Shown here: positions 1 to 6,718 of the stretch, piece after piece
Numbering within the stretch: the stretch's first letter is position 1
How the letters are laid out: each line of letters opens with the position of its first letter
From: Dehalococcoidia bacterium
GTDB lineage: Bacteria > Chloroflexota > Dehalococcoidia > GIF9 > AB-539-J10
DNA length: 14,138 nucleotides
Direction: 5' to 3'
NCBI GenBank assembly: GCA_023129815.1
Contig: JAGMBH010000087.1
Location: 1 to 14,138, forward strand
Notes under the pieces: model-generated
The model's database searches: none
What the model was told of the DNA's origin: nothing
The model's input: only the letters and a program-made list of their open reading frames with translations
Translations under genes and position numbers: made by a program

Positions 1-2271
1 GCATTTCCCGAGGGTAAGGCAGTCGTTATCTATGGCGAAAACAAAGCCGGGAAGTCCAATATAATCCATGCTCTCAGGTACGCTTTCCTCAGCAAAGTAA
101 TAAGGCCCAGGAGAACCCCGGGATACGATGAATTGAAGCTCGTGACAGGGAAGGAGATAGCTCCTGCTGAGGGCGTGGGGAGGATATTGATAGAGTTCGA
201 ACATAATGGTGAGCAATTTGAAATCCGCAGAGAAATTGACCGGTATAAGGATAACAATAGAATTCTGAGGAAAGAGGCTGCGGGATTTCGAGAGCTTGAT
301 TTCAACAAGACCATAGATAAAGAACTGAAGGCAGGGTTGCTTGATGCTCTTTTCGCCCCGGATAGCGCTATGGGCTTCAATCACCTTCACGAGAAAAACA
401 TTGATGCCGTCATTCGGGAGTTATTTAAAGAGATCGGGAATGCCAAGGTGCTGGCTAAAGATTTCAAGCAGCGCGTGGAGAGATTGACGGAAGAGGCACA
501 GGCAAAAGTTACCGGCATAGAAAGAGATTATAGCTCCTTCGTAGGCGAATTGAAGGGAAATCTGAGAGAGTTACCCCTTGATTTGAGCAGCTTTGAAAGA
601 TATCAGCCTGGCAAGACAGCAGAGAAAATAAGCTGTGTCGCCGAGGAGTTGAAAAGGTATATTGATAGCATCGAGAAAGGCGAGCTCAAGGAATGGCTAA
701 ACAAAATGAGAAACCGGGCTAAGGTAGCGGAGGATGTGGAAAGGCTGCTTACTGGTAGCTATCAACTGACAGCTGACAGCTTTCGTAAGATGAAGGAGAT
801 TTCACAGGATGAGGAACGCCTGAGGCTGCTGTTGGCTGAACTCAAGGAGGTGAAGCCGGGAAGTCCTCCACCGCAGGAACCAGGTAAGTTCTACGATGAG
901 GAATTAGATAAGCGTGCCAGAATTTTTTATCAAAAACTTAGGGAGGCACAAACTCGTTATTCTAATGCCCTGTCCCTAGCTCAAGAGGAGAGAATTGACT
1001 TCAAGATTGATAATCCGGCGAGGGTTAGAAGCGACAAGGAGAAAGTGCTGCGGCTGTTGACCATGGACGTTGCCATCCCAGATGCACCCAGAGTCAAAGT
1101 TGACCTGGTCAAAATTGGTTCTGAGAGTGGTGAAGAATCTGTGCATGGACTTGTTCCTCTAAAACTCATGGACGAGGACCCTGCTTTCACCAAGCTGAGC
1201 TCAGAGCCAATTCCCGATGCACCCGAAGAGCACAAGAGGCAATATGCCGAAGCCCTCGGGAAAAGAATAGAGAAGTTAAGAATCATATGCGAGGATAAGG
1301 ATAGGGCTGAGAGCTTCTTTAACAATGAGTTTACGCCCAGGCTTACTGACCTCAGCAGTTATGGCACTACCCTGATGGAAAGGGAAAAGGAGGAGAGAGA
1401 AAGGATTTCAAACCTGGCTAAGGACATATATAACAGACTGCTTCTATTCGCCCGGGAGGAAATTACAGTGCCGGCGTTGGAGTACGAGGGAGATGTAGAG
1501 CCATTCACGCTGGCCGTAAGACAAATTCTATCCCGTAAGAAGTCAGACTACACAGGGGATGTCAATGACAAGGTGAAGTCTCTGGGCATACAGACAGAGG
1601 AGTTTAATACCCATGAGATGGATAGTCTTTTATGTCAACTTGCCGAGATGGAAAAAGGCATACCTCAATATAGCAGCACCTGGACTGACCTCACGAGGCA
1701 GAAAAGAAACGAGTGGGAAAACAACGATGCCGAATATGCCGATTTAGCCTATGTGCCTGCAGTGGTAGAGGGGCTTAATAGAACCCTCGATACCATCCTA
1801 ATTAATGCTTTCGATGAGCAGGAGGTAATACAGGGAATAAAAAAAATCATAGTTGAGATAAATGACAAACTTATAGAAGAAGGGTTAGTAAATTCCTGTA
1901 TTGAAATGGGCGAAGATAGCCTGCAGCTCAGCAGGACGACTTATAAAGATAGAGAGATAACCCACCCCTGCGGAGCAGAAAGGTCCTTCTTTAGCTTAGC
2001 GGCACTGACTGCCCTGGCAATATATTTCAGGCTTCCTGTTATCATAGATGAAGCGGCGAATAACCTTGATAAGAAGCGCTTGCGCGACTTCATCTCTCTG
2101 ATAAAGGAGTTTGCCGCTAGTTACGATGTTCAGTATATTCTCTCAATAAAAGAAACCGATGACTTTCCCCTCGATGGCTGGGTTCAGGAATTTGTCGATG
2201 ACCTGCAAATATACCGCGTAGACTACGACGGCCATAAGAAGCACATCAAGCCCATTGAGCTATATGCTTAA
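1..2271 (+). CDS. SMC/Rad50-like ABC-type ATPase, 5' end cut by window
   Basis: The reading frame is open from base 1, so the gene begins outside the window; 756 residues are visible. Numbered from base 1, a Walker A P-loop GENKAGKS lies at residues 12-19. Near the C-terminus are an ABC-signature-like segment CGAERSFFSLAAL (657-669), a Walker B strand with its catalytic acid (VIIDE, 680-684) and a D-loop NNLD (687-690). Split N- and C-terminal nucleotide-binding halves around a long helical middle are typical of RecF/RecN/SMC/Rad50 ATPases, which act on DNA ends or chromosomes. The middle is rich in charged helices, but I see no CxxC zinc hook, so it is not a classical Rad50. The segment IPDAP occurs twice (about residues 359 and 405) in an otherwise low-similarity region. 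A partner nuclease could lie upstream, outside the window. A TTG at 133 is not the start, because the Walker A motif precedes it. The family call is firm; the exact role (repair or phage defence) is unknown. Confidence 0.88.
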   Translation, partial: AFPEGKAVVIYGENKAGKSNIIHALRYAFLSKVIRPRRTPGYDELKLVTGKEIAPAEGVGRILIEFEHNGEQFEIRREIDRYKDNNRILRKEAAGFRELDFNKTIDKELKAGLLDALFAPDSAMGFNHLHEKNIDAVIRELFKEIGNAKVLAKDFKQRVERLTEEAQAKVTGIERDYSSFVGELKGNLRELPLDLSSFERYQPGKTAEKISCVAEELKRYIDSIEKGELKEWLNKMRNRAKVAEDVERLLTGSYQLTADSFRKMKEISQDEERLRLLLAELKEVKPGSPPPQEPGKFYDEELDKRARIFYQKLREAQTRYSNALSLAQEERIDFKIDNPARVRSDKEKVLRLLTMDVAIPDAPRVKVDLVKIGSESGEESVHGLVPLKLMDEDPAFTKLSSEPIPDAPEEHKRQYAEALGKRIEKLRIICEDKDRAESFFNNEFTPRLTDLSSYGTTLMEREKEERERISNLAKDIYNRLLLFAREEITVPALEYEGDVEPFTLAVRQILSRKKSDYTGDVNDKVKSLGIQTEEFNTHEMDSLLCQLAEMEKGIPQYSSTWTDLTRQKRNEWENNDAEYADLAYVPAVVEGLNRTLDTILINAFDEQEVIQGIKKIIVEINDKLIEEGLVNSCIEMGEDSLQLSRTTYKDREITHPCGAERSFFSLAALTALAIYFRLPVIIDEAANNLDKKRLRDFISLIKEFAASYDVQYILSIKETDDFPLDGWVQEFVDDLQIYRVDYDGHKKHIKPIELYA

Positions 2272-2297
2272 GAAGGCGAATTGTGTGTACCCAAGTG

Positions 2298-2508
2298 CCT
2301 CTCCCTTGACGGGAGAGGTTAGGTGAGGGTGAAGATGGTCAGGTGTCTCTCTGTTATTACGAGCCCCCCCTTCTGTCATTGCGAGGCGTAGCCGAAGCAA
2401 TCCCCTCTCCCTTGATGGGAGAGGAATAAGGTGAGGGTGAAGATGGTCAGGCGTCTCTCTGTTATTACGAGCATCCCTCCTGTCATTGCGAGCCAAAGCG
2501 AAGCAATC
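2298..2508. repeat. Tandem duplication of a ~106-bp composite repeat
   Basis: Unit A (2298-2402) and unit B (2404-2508) are nearly the same along their length. Each opens with a perfect 8-bp hairpin, CCTCTCCC/GGGAGAGG with a 5-nt loop (2298-2318 and 2404-2424). It then carries GGTGAGGGTGAAGATGGTCAG, then CTCTCTGTTATTACGAGC, and closes with TGTCATTGCGAG...GAAGCAATC. Each unit therefore joins two dispersed repeat types common in some environmental bacterial genomes. The first hairpin starts 27 bp after the ATPase stop and might slow polymerase, but it lacks a T-tract, so I do not call it a terminator. Confidence 0.85.
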
Positions 2509-2526
2509 TCTTTTACAATTAAAAAT

Positions 2527-2574
2527 GTAGTGCGAGGCTTTAGCCTCGTGCACGACCCTAAAGGGTCGCACTAC
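2527..2574. repeat. Nested palindrome (REP-like, cruciform-forming)
   Basis: The outer arms GTAGTGCGA (2527-2535) and TCGCACTAC (2566-2574) are perfect complements. Inside or overlapping them lie two further hairpins, CGAGGC-TTTA-GCCTCG (2533-2548) and CGACCC-TAAA-GGGTCG (2553-2568). The element can fold either as one long arm or as two adjacent hairpins. It resembles the small REP-type palindromes scattered through many environmental genomes. There is no sign of a transposase nearby. Confidence 0.8.
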
Positions 2575-2636
2575 GAAAATCTTGGAGGCGAAGATTATTA
2601 AAACAGGAGAGGAGTCCTTCCAAATTTGTGCCAATT

Positions 2637-2690
2637 GTCATTCTGAGCGCGTGAGCCGAAGCCCTGAGTGGAGTGAAGGGGAAAGAATCT
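2637..2690 (+). repeat. Dispersed GTCATTCTGAG...GAAGAATCT repeat, copy 1
   Basis: It begins GTCATTCTGAG, contains CCGAAGCCCTGAGTGGAGTG, and ends AAGAATCT. A second, shorter member lies at 2716-2749. The internal part recurs almost unchanged at 12074-12099, just before the alcohol dehydrogenase. Confidence 0.75.
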
Positions 2691-2715
2691 CCCTGTCCCG
2701 AGCCCTTCGCTCTCT

Positions 2716-2749
2716 GTCATTCTGAGGGAGAGAAGCGACCGAAGAATCT
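2716..2749 (+). repeat. Dispersed GTCATTCTGAG...GAAGAATCT repeat, copy 2
   Basis: A shorter version of the repeat at 2637-2690, with the same head (GTCATTCTGAG) and tail (GAAGAATCT) and a different middle. Confidence 0.75.
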
Positions 2750-2769
2750 CGCTCAGGACAGGCTCCGCG

Positions 2770-2935
2770 AGGAAACTCGCCGAAGCAATCCCAAAACTAA
2801 AACCCGTCCAACAAGCATGAAACTGACTTCGCTGTAACGGTGATATAATAGATATACTAAAGATTTAGCATGAGACAAAGCAGGCTAGACCAAGCAAGCA
2901 CGAGTCTGTATATTTCAGCGTCAGGCGATCTCTTT
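2770..2935 (+). promoter_or_regulatory. Promoter-leader module, copy 1 (upstream of flavodoxin)
   Basis: First of three related copies. An extended -10 box TGATATAAT sits at 2841-2849, inside the conserved string GTGATATAATAGATATA. No good -35 is seen, as expected for an extended -10 promoter; a weak CTGACT lies 15 bp upstream of the -10 hexamer. The expected start site is near 2856, giving a leader of about 200 nt before the flavodoxin. The conserved transcribed part includes GAGACAAAGCAGGCTAGAC (2872-2890) and ends around GTCTGTATAT (2904-2913). Weaker similarity continues to about 2935. Its left end contains the GAAGCAATCCC tail of a dispersed repeat. Confidence 0.7.
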
Positions 2936-3044
2936 TTGTGCAGTTTGAAGGGGTGGTGATGGAGATGGTGCCAGACATAGGACGAAGATAAGTTCTTGTA
3001 TCTCTTGGCGTGAAATTTGGTTACGAAAGGACAAAAGCTAACGT

Positions 3045-3051
3045 AAGGAGG
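3045..3051 (+). promoter_or_regulatory. Shine-Dalgarno site of flavodoxin
   Basis: AAGGAGG matches the anti-SD consensus fully. Its 7-nt spacing to the ATG at 3059, against 1 nt to the ATG at 3053, decides the start codon. Confidence 0.85.
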
Positions 3052-3058
3052 TATGGAA

Positions 3059-3526
3059 ATGTCGCCGAAAGTTATCGTTGTTTATGAATCAAAGTATGGC
3101 AACACTAAACTCGTAGCGGAAACAATCGCAGCAGGTATGAGAGAAGTCGAGGGAATAGAAACTGTCGTCAGCGAAGTCAAAGAGGTTAACCTCAAAAAGA
3201 TCCCTGATTATGACGCAATCTTGCTGGGCTCGCCGACTCATATAGGTGAACCGACGAGGGGCATCAAGAAGTTTATTGACAAACTTGGCAAGCTTCCCCT
3301 AGAGGGGAAATTCTTTGCTGCTTTTGGCACATACCTCCTCGATAAAAGCTTTGAACAAGCGACGAAAAAACTGGAGAAGAGAATAAGCGAGAAGGTTCCC
3401 GGATCGAAACTGGCGGCTCCCGGCTTATCAATAAGAGTTAAGGGAATGAAGGGTCCGATTTCAGAAGGAGAGCTTCCTAAATGCAAAGAGTTTGGAAAGA
3501 AAATAGCAACTCAAATAAAAGCTTGA
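3059..3526 (+). CDS. Flavodoxin family protein
   Basis: A 155-residue single-domain flavodoxin, a soluble FMN electron carrier. Seen directly: an N-terminal beta strand followed by the FMN phosphate-binding loop SKYGNT (residues 11-16); LLGSPTHIGEP (55-65) at the second flavin loop, with His61 where many members have an aromatic residue; and AAFGTYLLDKS (87-97) at the third loop. Length fits short-chain flavodoxins or the flavodoxin module of FprA-type proteins. Start choice: a perfect AAGGAGG at 3045-3051 is 7 nt from the ATG at 3059 but only 1 nt from the in-frame ATG at 3053, so I prefer 3059. The gene stands alone and is preceded by promoter-leader copy 1. The partner reductase or acceptor is not in the window. 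Confidence 0.92.
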   Translation: MSPKVIVVYESKYGNTKLVAETIAAGMREVEGIETVVSEVKEVNLKKIPDYDAILLGSPTHIGEPTRGIKKFIDKLGKLPLEGKFFAAFGTYLLDKSFEQATKKLEKRISEKVPGSKLAAPGLSIRVKGMKGPISEGELPKCKEFGKKIATQIKA

Positions 3527-3869
3527 CTTATCTACACTCTCCCAGGAATTATCATCGTTCTTCTCGCGTTCTTTATTGACGCTCTTACCATCTCCCAATG
3601 ACTTCCCAAATGAATAGTGCACCTGCCTACAGTGATTTGTTCGCATCTCAGGAACCCGCGAAGCAATCCCAAAGCTGAAACCTGCCCAACAAATAAATCT
3701 GACTTCGCTATGATGGTGGTATAATAGATATATTAAAGATATCGCATAAGACAAAGCAGGCTAGACTAAGCAAGCACGGAGTCTGTATATGCTAACGTTA
3801 GCCGACATTACAGGATAGTTCGCGAAAAATGAAAGAAAGACTGACCCATTCTTTAGAGTTGAGAGCGCA
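3527..3869. other. Intergenic region before HNH gene
   Basis: This stretch of 343 bp has no gene. Bases 3527-3649 show no recognisable signal and no terminator hairpin after the flavodoxin. Bases 3650-3812 are promoter-leader copy 2. The remaining ~57 bp are unique sequence, with only a weak ribosome-binding site (GAGAG, 3861-3865). Confidence 0.75.
3650..3812 (+). promoter_or_regulatory. Promoter-leader module, copy 2 (upstream of HNH gene)
   Basis: The closest match to copy 1. It shares the GAAGCAATCCC head, CTGACTTCGCT, an extended -10 box TGGTATAAT (3717-3725), TATAATAGATATA, ACAAAGCAGGCTAGAC (3751-3766) and GTCTGTATAT (3781-3790). The expected start site is near 3732, giving a leader of about 138 nt. 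A 12-bp palindrome GCTAACGTTAGC (3791-3802) follows. Short indels relative to copy 1 fall in the upstream part and just before GAGTCTG. Confidence 0.7.
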
Positions 3870-4688
3870 ATGAAGATCCCTCGCGAAATTCTGGGTACTG
3901 TGGGGCAGTGTATCTATTGCCGAGCGACCCAGAAACCTCTACAAACCGAGCACATAGTGCCTTACGGCCTCAATGGGCCATGGGAGCTACTTGAGGCGAG
4001 TTGCATGGAATGCGCCAAAATTACTTCTGCATTCGAGTCAGATGTTCTGCGGAATATGCTGCTCGCTGCACGAACCAGGCTGCACTTTCCAACGAGGCAT
4101 AAGCATAACAGACCCGAAAGATTTTCTCTGACCATCAAAAGAAGAGGCCGAGAAGAAACTATACAGGTTCCATTGAAAGTACACTTTACAGCAATGATGC
4201 TGCCGATTTTCGCATTGCCCGCGGGCCTCGATCAGCGGCGTTACAAGAAAGGCATCGATTTGGTTGGTATGGTGACGATCCAGGTCGGAAGCCCACCAGC
4301 CCAACAAGTTGCCAAGAGTCTTGGCACTAAAACGTTGGCTGTCTCAGTTACCTACCAGCCTGTTGCCTTCGCTCGCCTTCTCGCCAAAATCGCCTACGGA
4401 TTTACGGTAGCGGTGTACGGTTTGAACACGATCCGAGAGGCTTATGTGCTGCCCTCGATCATGGGTAAGTCAGATGACGTAGGGCGCTGGGTCGGTTGTA
4501 GCACCAATAACTCACTTGCTCCAAGTAACGACCTCCATAAGATAGAGCTCTCATCTATCAACGGTGAGATTCATTGTAATGTGAGACTGTTCGCGCGATT
4601 TAACGCTCCAGAGTATTCAGTCATCGTAGGGCATGTGTCTGAGCATTCAGGTACGGAATGTGGGCCACCAATACACAGTAAAATCTAA
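3870..4688 (+). CDS. HNH endonuclease-like protein with unknown C-terminal domain
   Basis: A 272-residue protein. The N-terminal 50 residues carry a zinc-ribbon-type HNH pattern: CIYC (14-17), then EHIVP (27-31) with the predicted metal-binding/catalytic His28, then CMEC (45-48). This matches the HNH_5-like layout of two CxxC pairs around a (D/E)H-x-x-P core, which implies DNA or RNA cleavage in the cytoplasm. Residues ~55-272 are mixed alpha/beta with no motif I recognise; there is no membrane segment or signal peptide. The start ATG at 3870 has only a weak GAGAG at 4-nt spacing. It is preceded by promoter-leader copy 2 and followed after 105 bp by the FAD oxidoreductase, an unrelated function. 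It could be a defence nuclease or a remnant of a mobile element; neither is shown. Confidence 0.75.
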   Translation: MKIPREILGTVGQCIYCRATQKPLQTEHIVPYGLNGPWELLEASCMECAKITSAFESDVLRNMLLAARTRLHFPTRHKHNRPERFSLTIKRRGREETIQVPLKVHFTAMMLPIFALPAGLDQRRYKKGIDLVGMVTIQVGSPPAQQVAKSLGTKTLAVSVTYQPVAFARLLAKIAYGFTVAVYGLNTIREAYVLPSIMGKSDDVGRWVGCSTNNSLAPSNDLHKIELSSINGEIHCNVRLFARFNAPEYSVIVGHVSEHSGTECGPPIHSKI

Positions 4689-4730
4689 CATGCCATTGGT
4701 TGCTTCGGTTTCTCTGACCGCTCCACGAAG

Positions 4731-4753
4731 CCTGCCAGCCGGGGGCGGGCAGG
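4731..4753. repeat. GC-rich inverted repeat between HNH and oxidoreductase genes
   Basis: CCTGCC (4731-4736) and GGCAGG (4748-4753) can pair around an 11-nt GC-rich loop. There is no T-run after it, so it is not a convincing terminator. It may be a dispersed palindromic element. Confidence 0.4.
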
Positions 4754-4793
4754 TGTTCAAAAGCCGTGATATCTCTACAATGGGAGAAATAGG

Positions 4794-6299
4794 ATGAAAA
4801 AAGTGGAAGAAAAGTCAATAATTATTATTGGGGCTGGTGTCGCCGGCCTATCGGCCGGGTGCTATGGCCAAATGAACGGCTACCGCACCCGTGTCTTCGA
4901 GATGGGCACCAAACCTGGCGGGCTGTGCACCTCCTGGCAGCGCAAGGGATACACCATTGATGGTTGCCTGCACTGGCTAGTTGGCTCTAGCCCGGCAAAC
5001 AACTTCTACCGCATCTGGGAAGAGTTGGGCGCGGTGCAAGGGCGGCGTATGATTGACCATGATGAGTTTATGCGCATTGAGGGCGCTGGTGGCAAGGTAT
5101 TTATCATCTATACAGACATTGACCGCTTAGAGCAGCATATGAAGGAGCTTGCTCCAGCGGACAAGGAGGTGATCGAAGAGTTCATTGAAAGCATACGTGC
5201 CTGCACTCGCTTTGACCTACCAATCGAAAAAACGCCTGAGTTATATGGTCCCCTTGATGGGCTTAAGCTGCTGTTCAAAATGTTTCCTTCCCTGAAAGTT
5301 ATGAGGAAATGGAAAAGGATTTCGGTTCAGGACTTTGCCAAGAGTTTCAGTGATCCCTTCCTGCGCGAAGCTTTCCCTCTTTCCTTTGACCTTCCTGATT
5401 TTCCCATGATGGGCATGCTGATGACTCTGGCCTGGATGCACAAGAAGTCGGCTGGCTATCCCATAGGCGGCTCGCTGGAGTTTTCCCGCGCCATCGAGCG
5501 GCGCTACCTCGACCTAGGAGGCGAGATTCACTACCGTTCACCAGTGAGCAGAATCTTAGTAGAAAACGATCAAGCTGTAGGTGTGCGATTGGCTGATGGC
5601 ACGGAGCACCGTGGTGATATCATTATCTCTGCCGCCGATGGTCACTCGACTATTTTTGACATGCTGGAGGGAAAGTACATCAATGACAAAATTCGGGGAT
5701 ACTATGATAAACTTCCCATCTTTCCTCCCCTGGTTCACGTGGCTTTTGGCGTCGCTCGCTCTTTCGAGGGGCTGCCACCTTCTATAATCTATCCTCTCAA
5801 GGAACCAGTCACCATTGCCGGACAAGAACGCAAGAAGGTAGGCGTGGAGATTCACAACTTTGACCCCACCCTAGCCCCGCCAGACAAGACGGTGCTCAAA
5901 GTCATGTTCCTTTCCGATTATGACTACTGGAAAGAGCTGAGACAGGACTCTGCTCGCTACCAGGCGGAGAAGGATAATATTGCTGATAAGGTGACTGCTA
6001 TACTCGATCAGCGTTTCCCAGGGCTGGCTGGTCAAGTTGAGATGTGCGATGTGGCTACACCCATGACCTGGGAGCGCTATACTGGCAACTGGCGAGCCAG
6101 CTTTGAGGGCTGGTTAATCACCACTAAGACATTTGGCATGCGCATGAGCAAAACTTTGCCCGGGCTTAAGAACTTCTACATGGCCGGGCAGTGGGTTATG
6201 CCAGGGGGTGGTGTGCCCACGGTAGCTATGTCAGGCCGCAATGTAGTTCAGATCATCTGCGGCCAAGATAAGAAGCCATTTGTGGCAAAGACTCCATAA
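4794..6299 (+). CDS. CrtI/carotenoid isomerase-like NAD(P)/FAD-dependent oxidoreductase
   Basis: A 501-residue flavoprotein of the phytoene desaturase/carotene isomerase/amine oxidase superfamily. Seen directly: an N-terminal Rossmann motif GAGVAGLSAG (13-22, with the GxGxxG glycines at 13, 15 and 18); Glu36 at the end of strand 2 for ribose binding; the GG pair at 42-43 in KPGGLC; and the C-terminal FAD-closing segment FYMAGQWVMPGGGVP (461-475) before a final helix. Length is typical of CrtI-like enzymes. The substrate cannot be read from the sequence; no carotenoid or isoprenoid genes are nearby, so a polyene or retinol-type substrate is only a family-level guess. Start: ATG 4794 with GGGAG at 4782-4786 (7-nt spacing). 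It may be co-transcribed with the HNH gene 105 bp upstream. No signal peptide. Confidence 0.85.
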   Translation: MKKVEEKSIIIIGAGVAGLSAGCYGQMNGYRTRVFEMGTKPGGLCTSWQRKGYTIDGCLHWLVGSSPANNFYRIWEELGAVQGRRMIDHDEFMRIEGAGGKVFIIYTDIDRLEQHMKELAPADKEVIEEFIESIRACTRFDLPIEKTPELYGPLDGLKLLFKMFPSLKVMRKWKRISVQDFAKSFSDPFLREAFPLSFDLPDFPMMGMLMTLAWMHKKSAGYPIGGSLEFSRAIERRYLDLGGEIHYRSPVSRILVENDQAVGVRLADGTEHRGDIIISAADGHSTIFDMLEGKYINDKIRGYYDKLPIFPPLVHVAFGVARSFEGLPPSIIYPLKEPVTIAGQERKKVGVEIHNFDPTLAPPDKTVLKVMFLSDYDYWKELRQDSARYQAEKDNIADKVTAILDQRFPGLAGQVEMCDVATPMTWERYTGNWRASFEGWLITTKTFGMRMSKTLPGLKNFYMAGQWVMPGGGVPTVAMSGRNVVQIICGQDKKPFVAKTP

Positions 6300-6718
6300 G
6301 TCTGATTCAAGATTTGAAGATAAAGAGGGTAGATGCAATACTGCTCACTTCACCCGCAGCCTGTTTGTAGTTCGCTTATTCAAATGCCTTGGTGCTTGGC
6401 AAACACGCGAACCGCTAGATTAAGTGGCGACTGGGACGACTGTGGAATAAAAGGAGAGATATAGCATTATCCAGCGGCGGTTTGGGGCAGAACGCCTCAC
6501 ATTTATCGCCACTTATCGTCACTGATATCTCTTCCCAAAAACCGAAATCTGCTCAACGGCAGCTTCGCTCTGACGGTGATATAATAGATATATTAAGAAT
6601 ACGGCATGAGACAAAACACGCTAGACCAAGCAATCGCGTAGATTTGCATACGAAGCGACATTTTGCTCGGTAGCCTTTAAATTAAAGAAGCGAGGATCCC
6701 CAGAGGGTTAAAGGAAGC
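6300..6718. other. Intergenic region before Type IIG gene
   Basis: 419 bp with no credible gene. Bases 6300-6533 hold only a 10-bp inverted repeat (TAAGTGGCGA at 6421-6430, TCGCCACTTA at 6506-6515). Bases 6534-6664 are promoter-leader copy 3. A small open frame at 6482-6673 runs through the promoter copy and is not believable. No terminator follows the oxidoreductase. Confidence 0.75.
6534..6664 (+). promoter_or_regulatory. Promoter-leader module, copy 3 (upstream of Type IIG gene)
   Basis: The most diverged copy. It keeps TTCGCT, GACGGTGATATAATAGATATA with an extended -10 box TGATATAAT (6577-6585), GCATGAGACAAA (6604-6615) and GCTAGACCAAGCAA (6620-6633). It shares GACATT near its right end with copy 2. 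The expected start site is near 6592, giving a leader of about 127 nt before the methyltransferase. Confidence 0.65.

Larger units (their letters stand above)
2272..3058. other. Repeat-rich intergenic block
   Basis: These 787 bp between the ATPase stop and the flavodoxin start hold no credible gene. In order they contain two 105-106 bp tandem units (2298-2508), a nested palindrome (2527-2574), two GTCATTCTGAG-type dispersed repeats (2637-2690 and 2716-2749) and the first copy of the promoter-leader module (about 2770-2935). About 100 bp of unique leader precede the flavodoxin ribosome-binding site. Minus-strand open frames here only read through the repeats, giving a duplicated peptide. Confidence 0.85.

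Noticed and set aside
2298..2318. Rho-independent terminator of the ATPase gene
   Set aside because: The hairpin is perfect but is followed by TTAGGTGAGG rather than a T-run, and the same hairpin recurs in the second repeat unit, so it belongs to the repeat.
2260..2634. Minus-strand 124-codon open frame
   Set aside because: It reads through the tandem repeats and palindrome, giving the same peptide twice; this is repeat sequence, not a gene.
2298..2749. CRISPR array
   Set aside because: The repeats are two tandem ~105-bp units and unrelated dispersed elements, with no short regular repeat-spacer pattern and no cas genes.
3791..3802. 12-bp palindrome GCTAACGTTAGC as an operator
   Set aside because: A palindrome of this length is expected a few times by chance in 14 kb, and the matching positions in the other two promoter-leader copies are not palindromic.
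6482..6673. Plus-strand 63-codon open frame before the Type IIG gene
   Set aside because: It runs across promoter-leader copy 3, has no SD sequence and no recognisable protein features.
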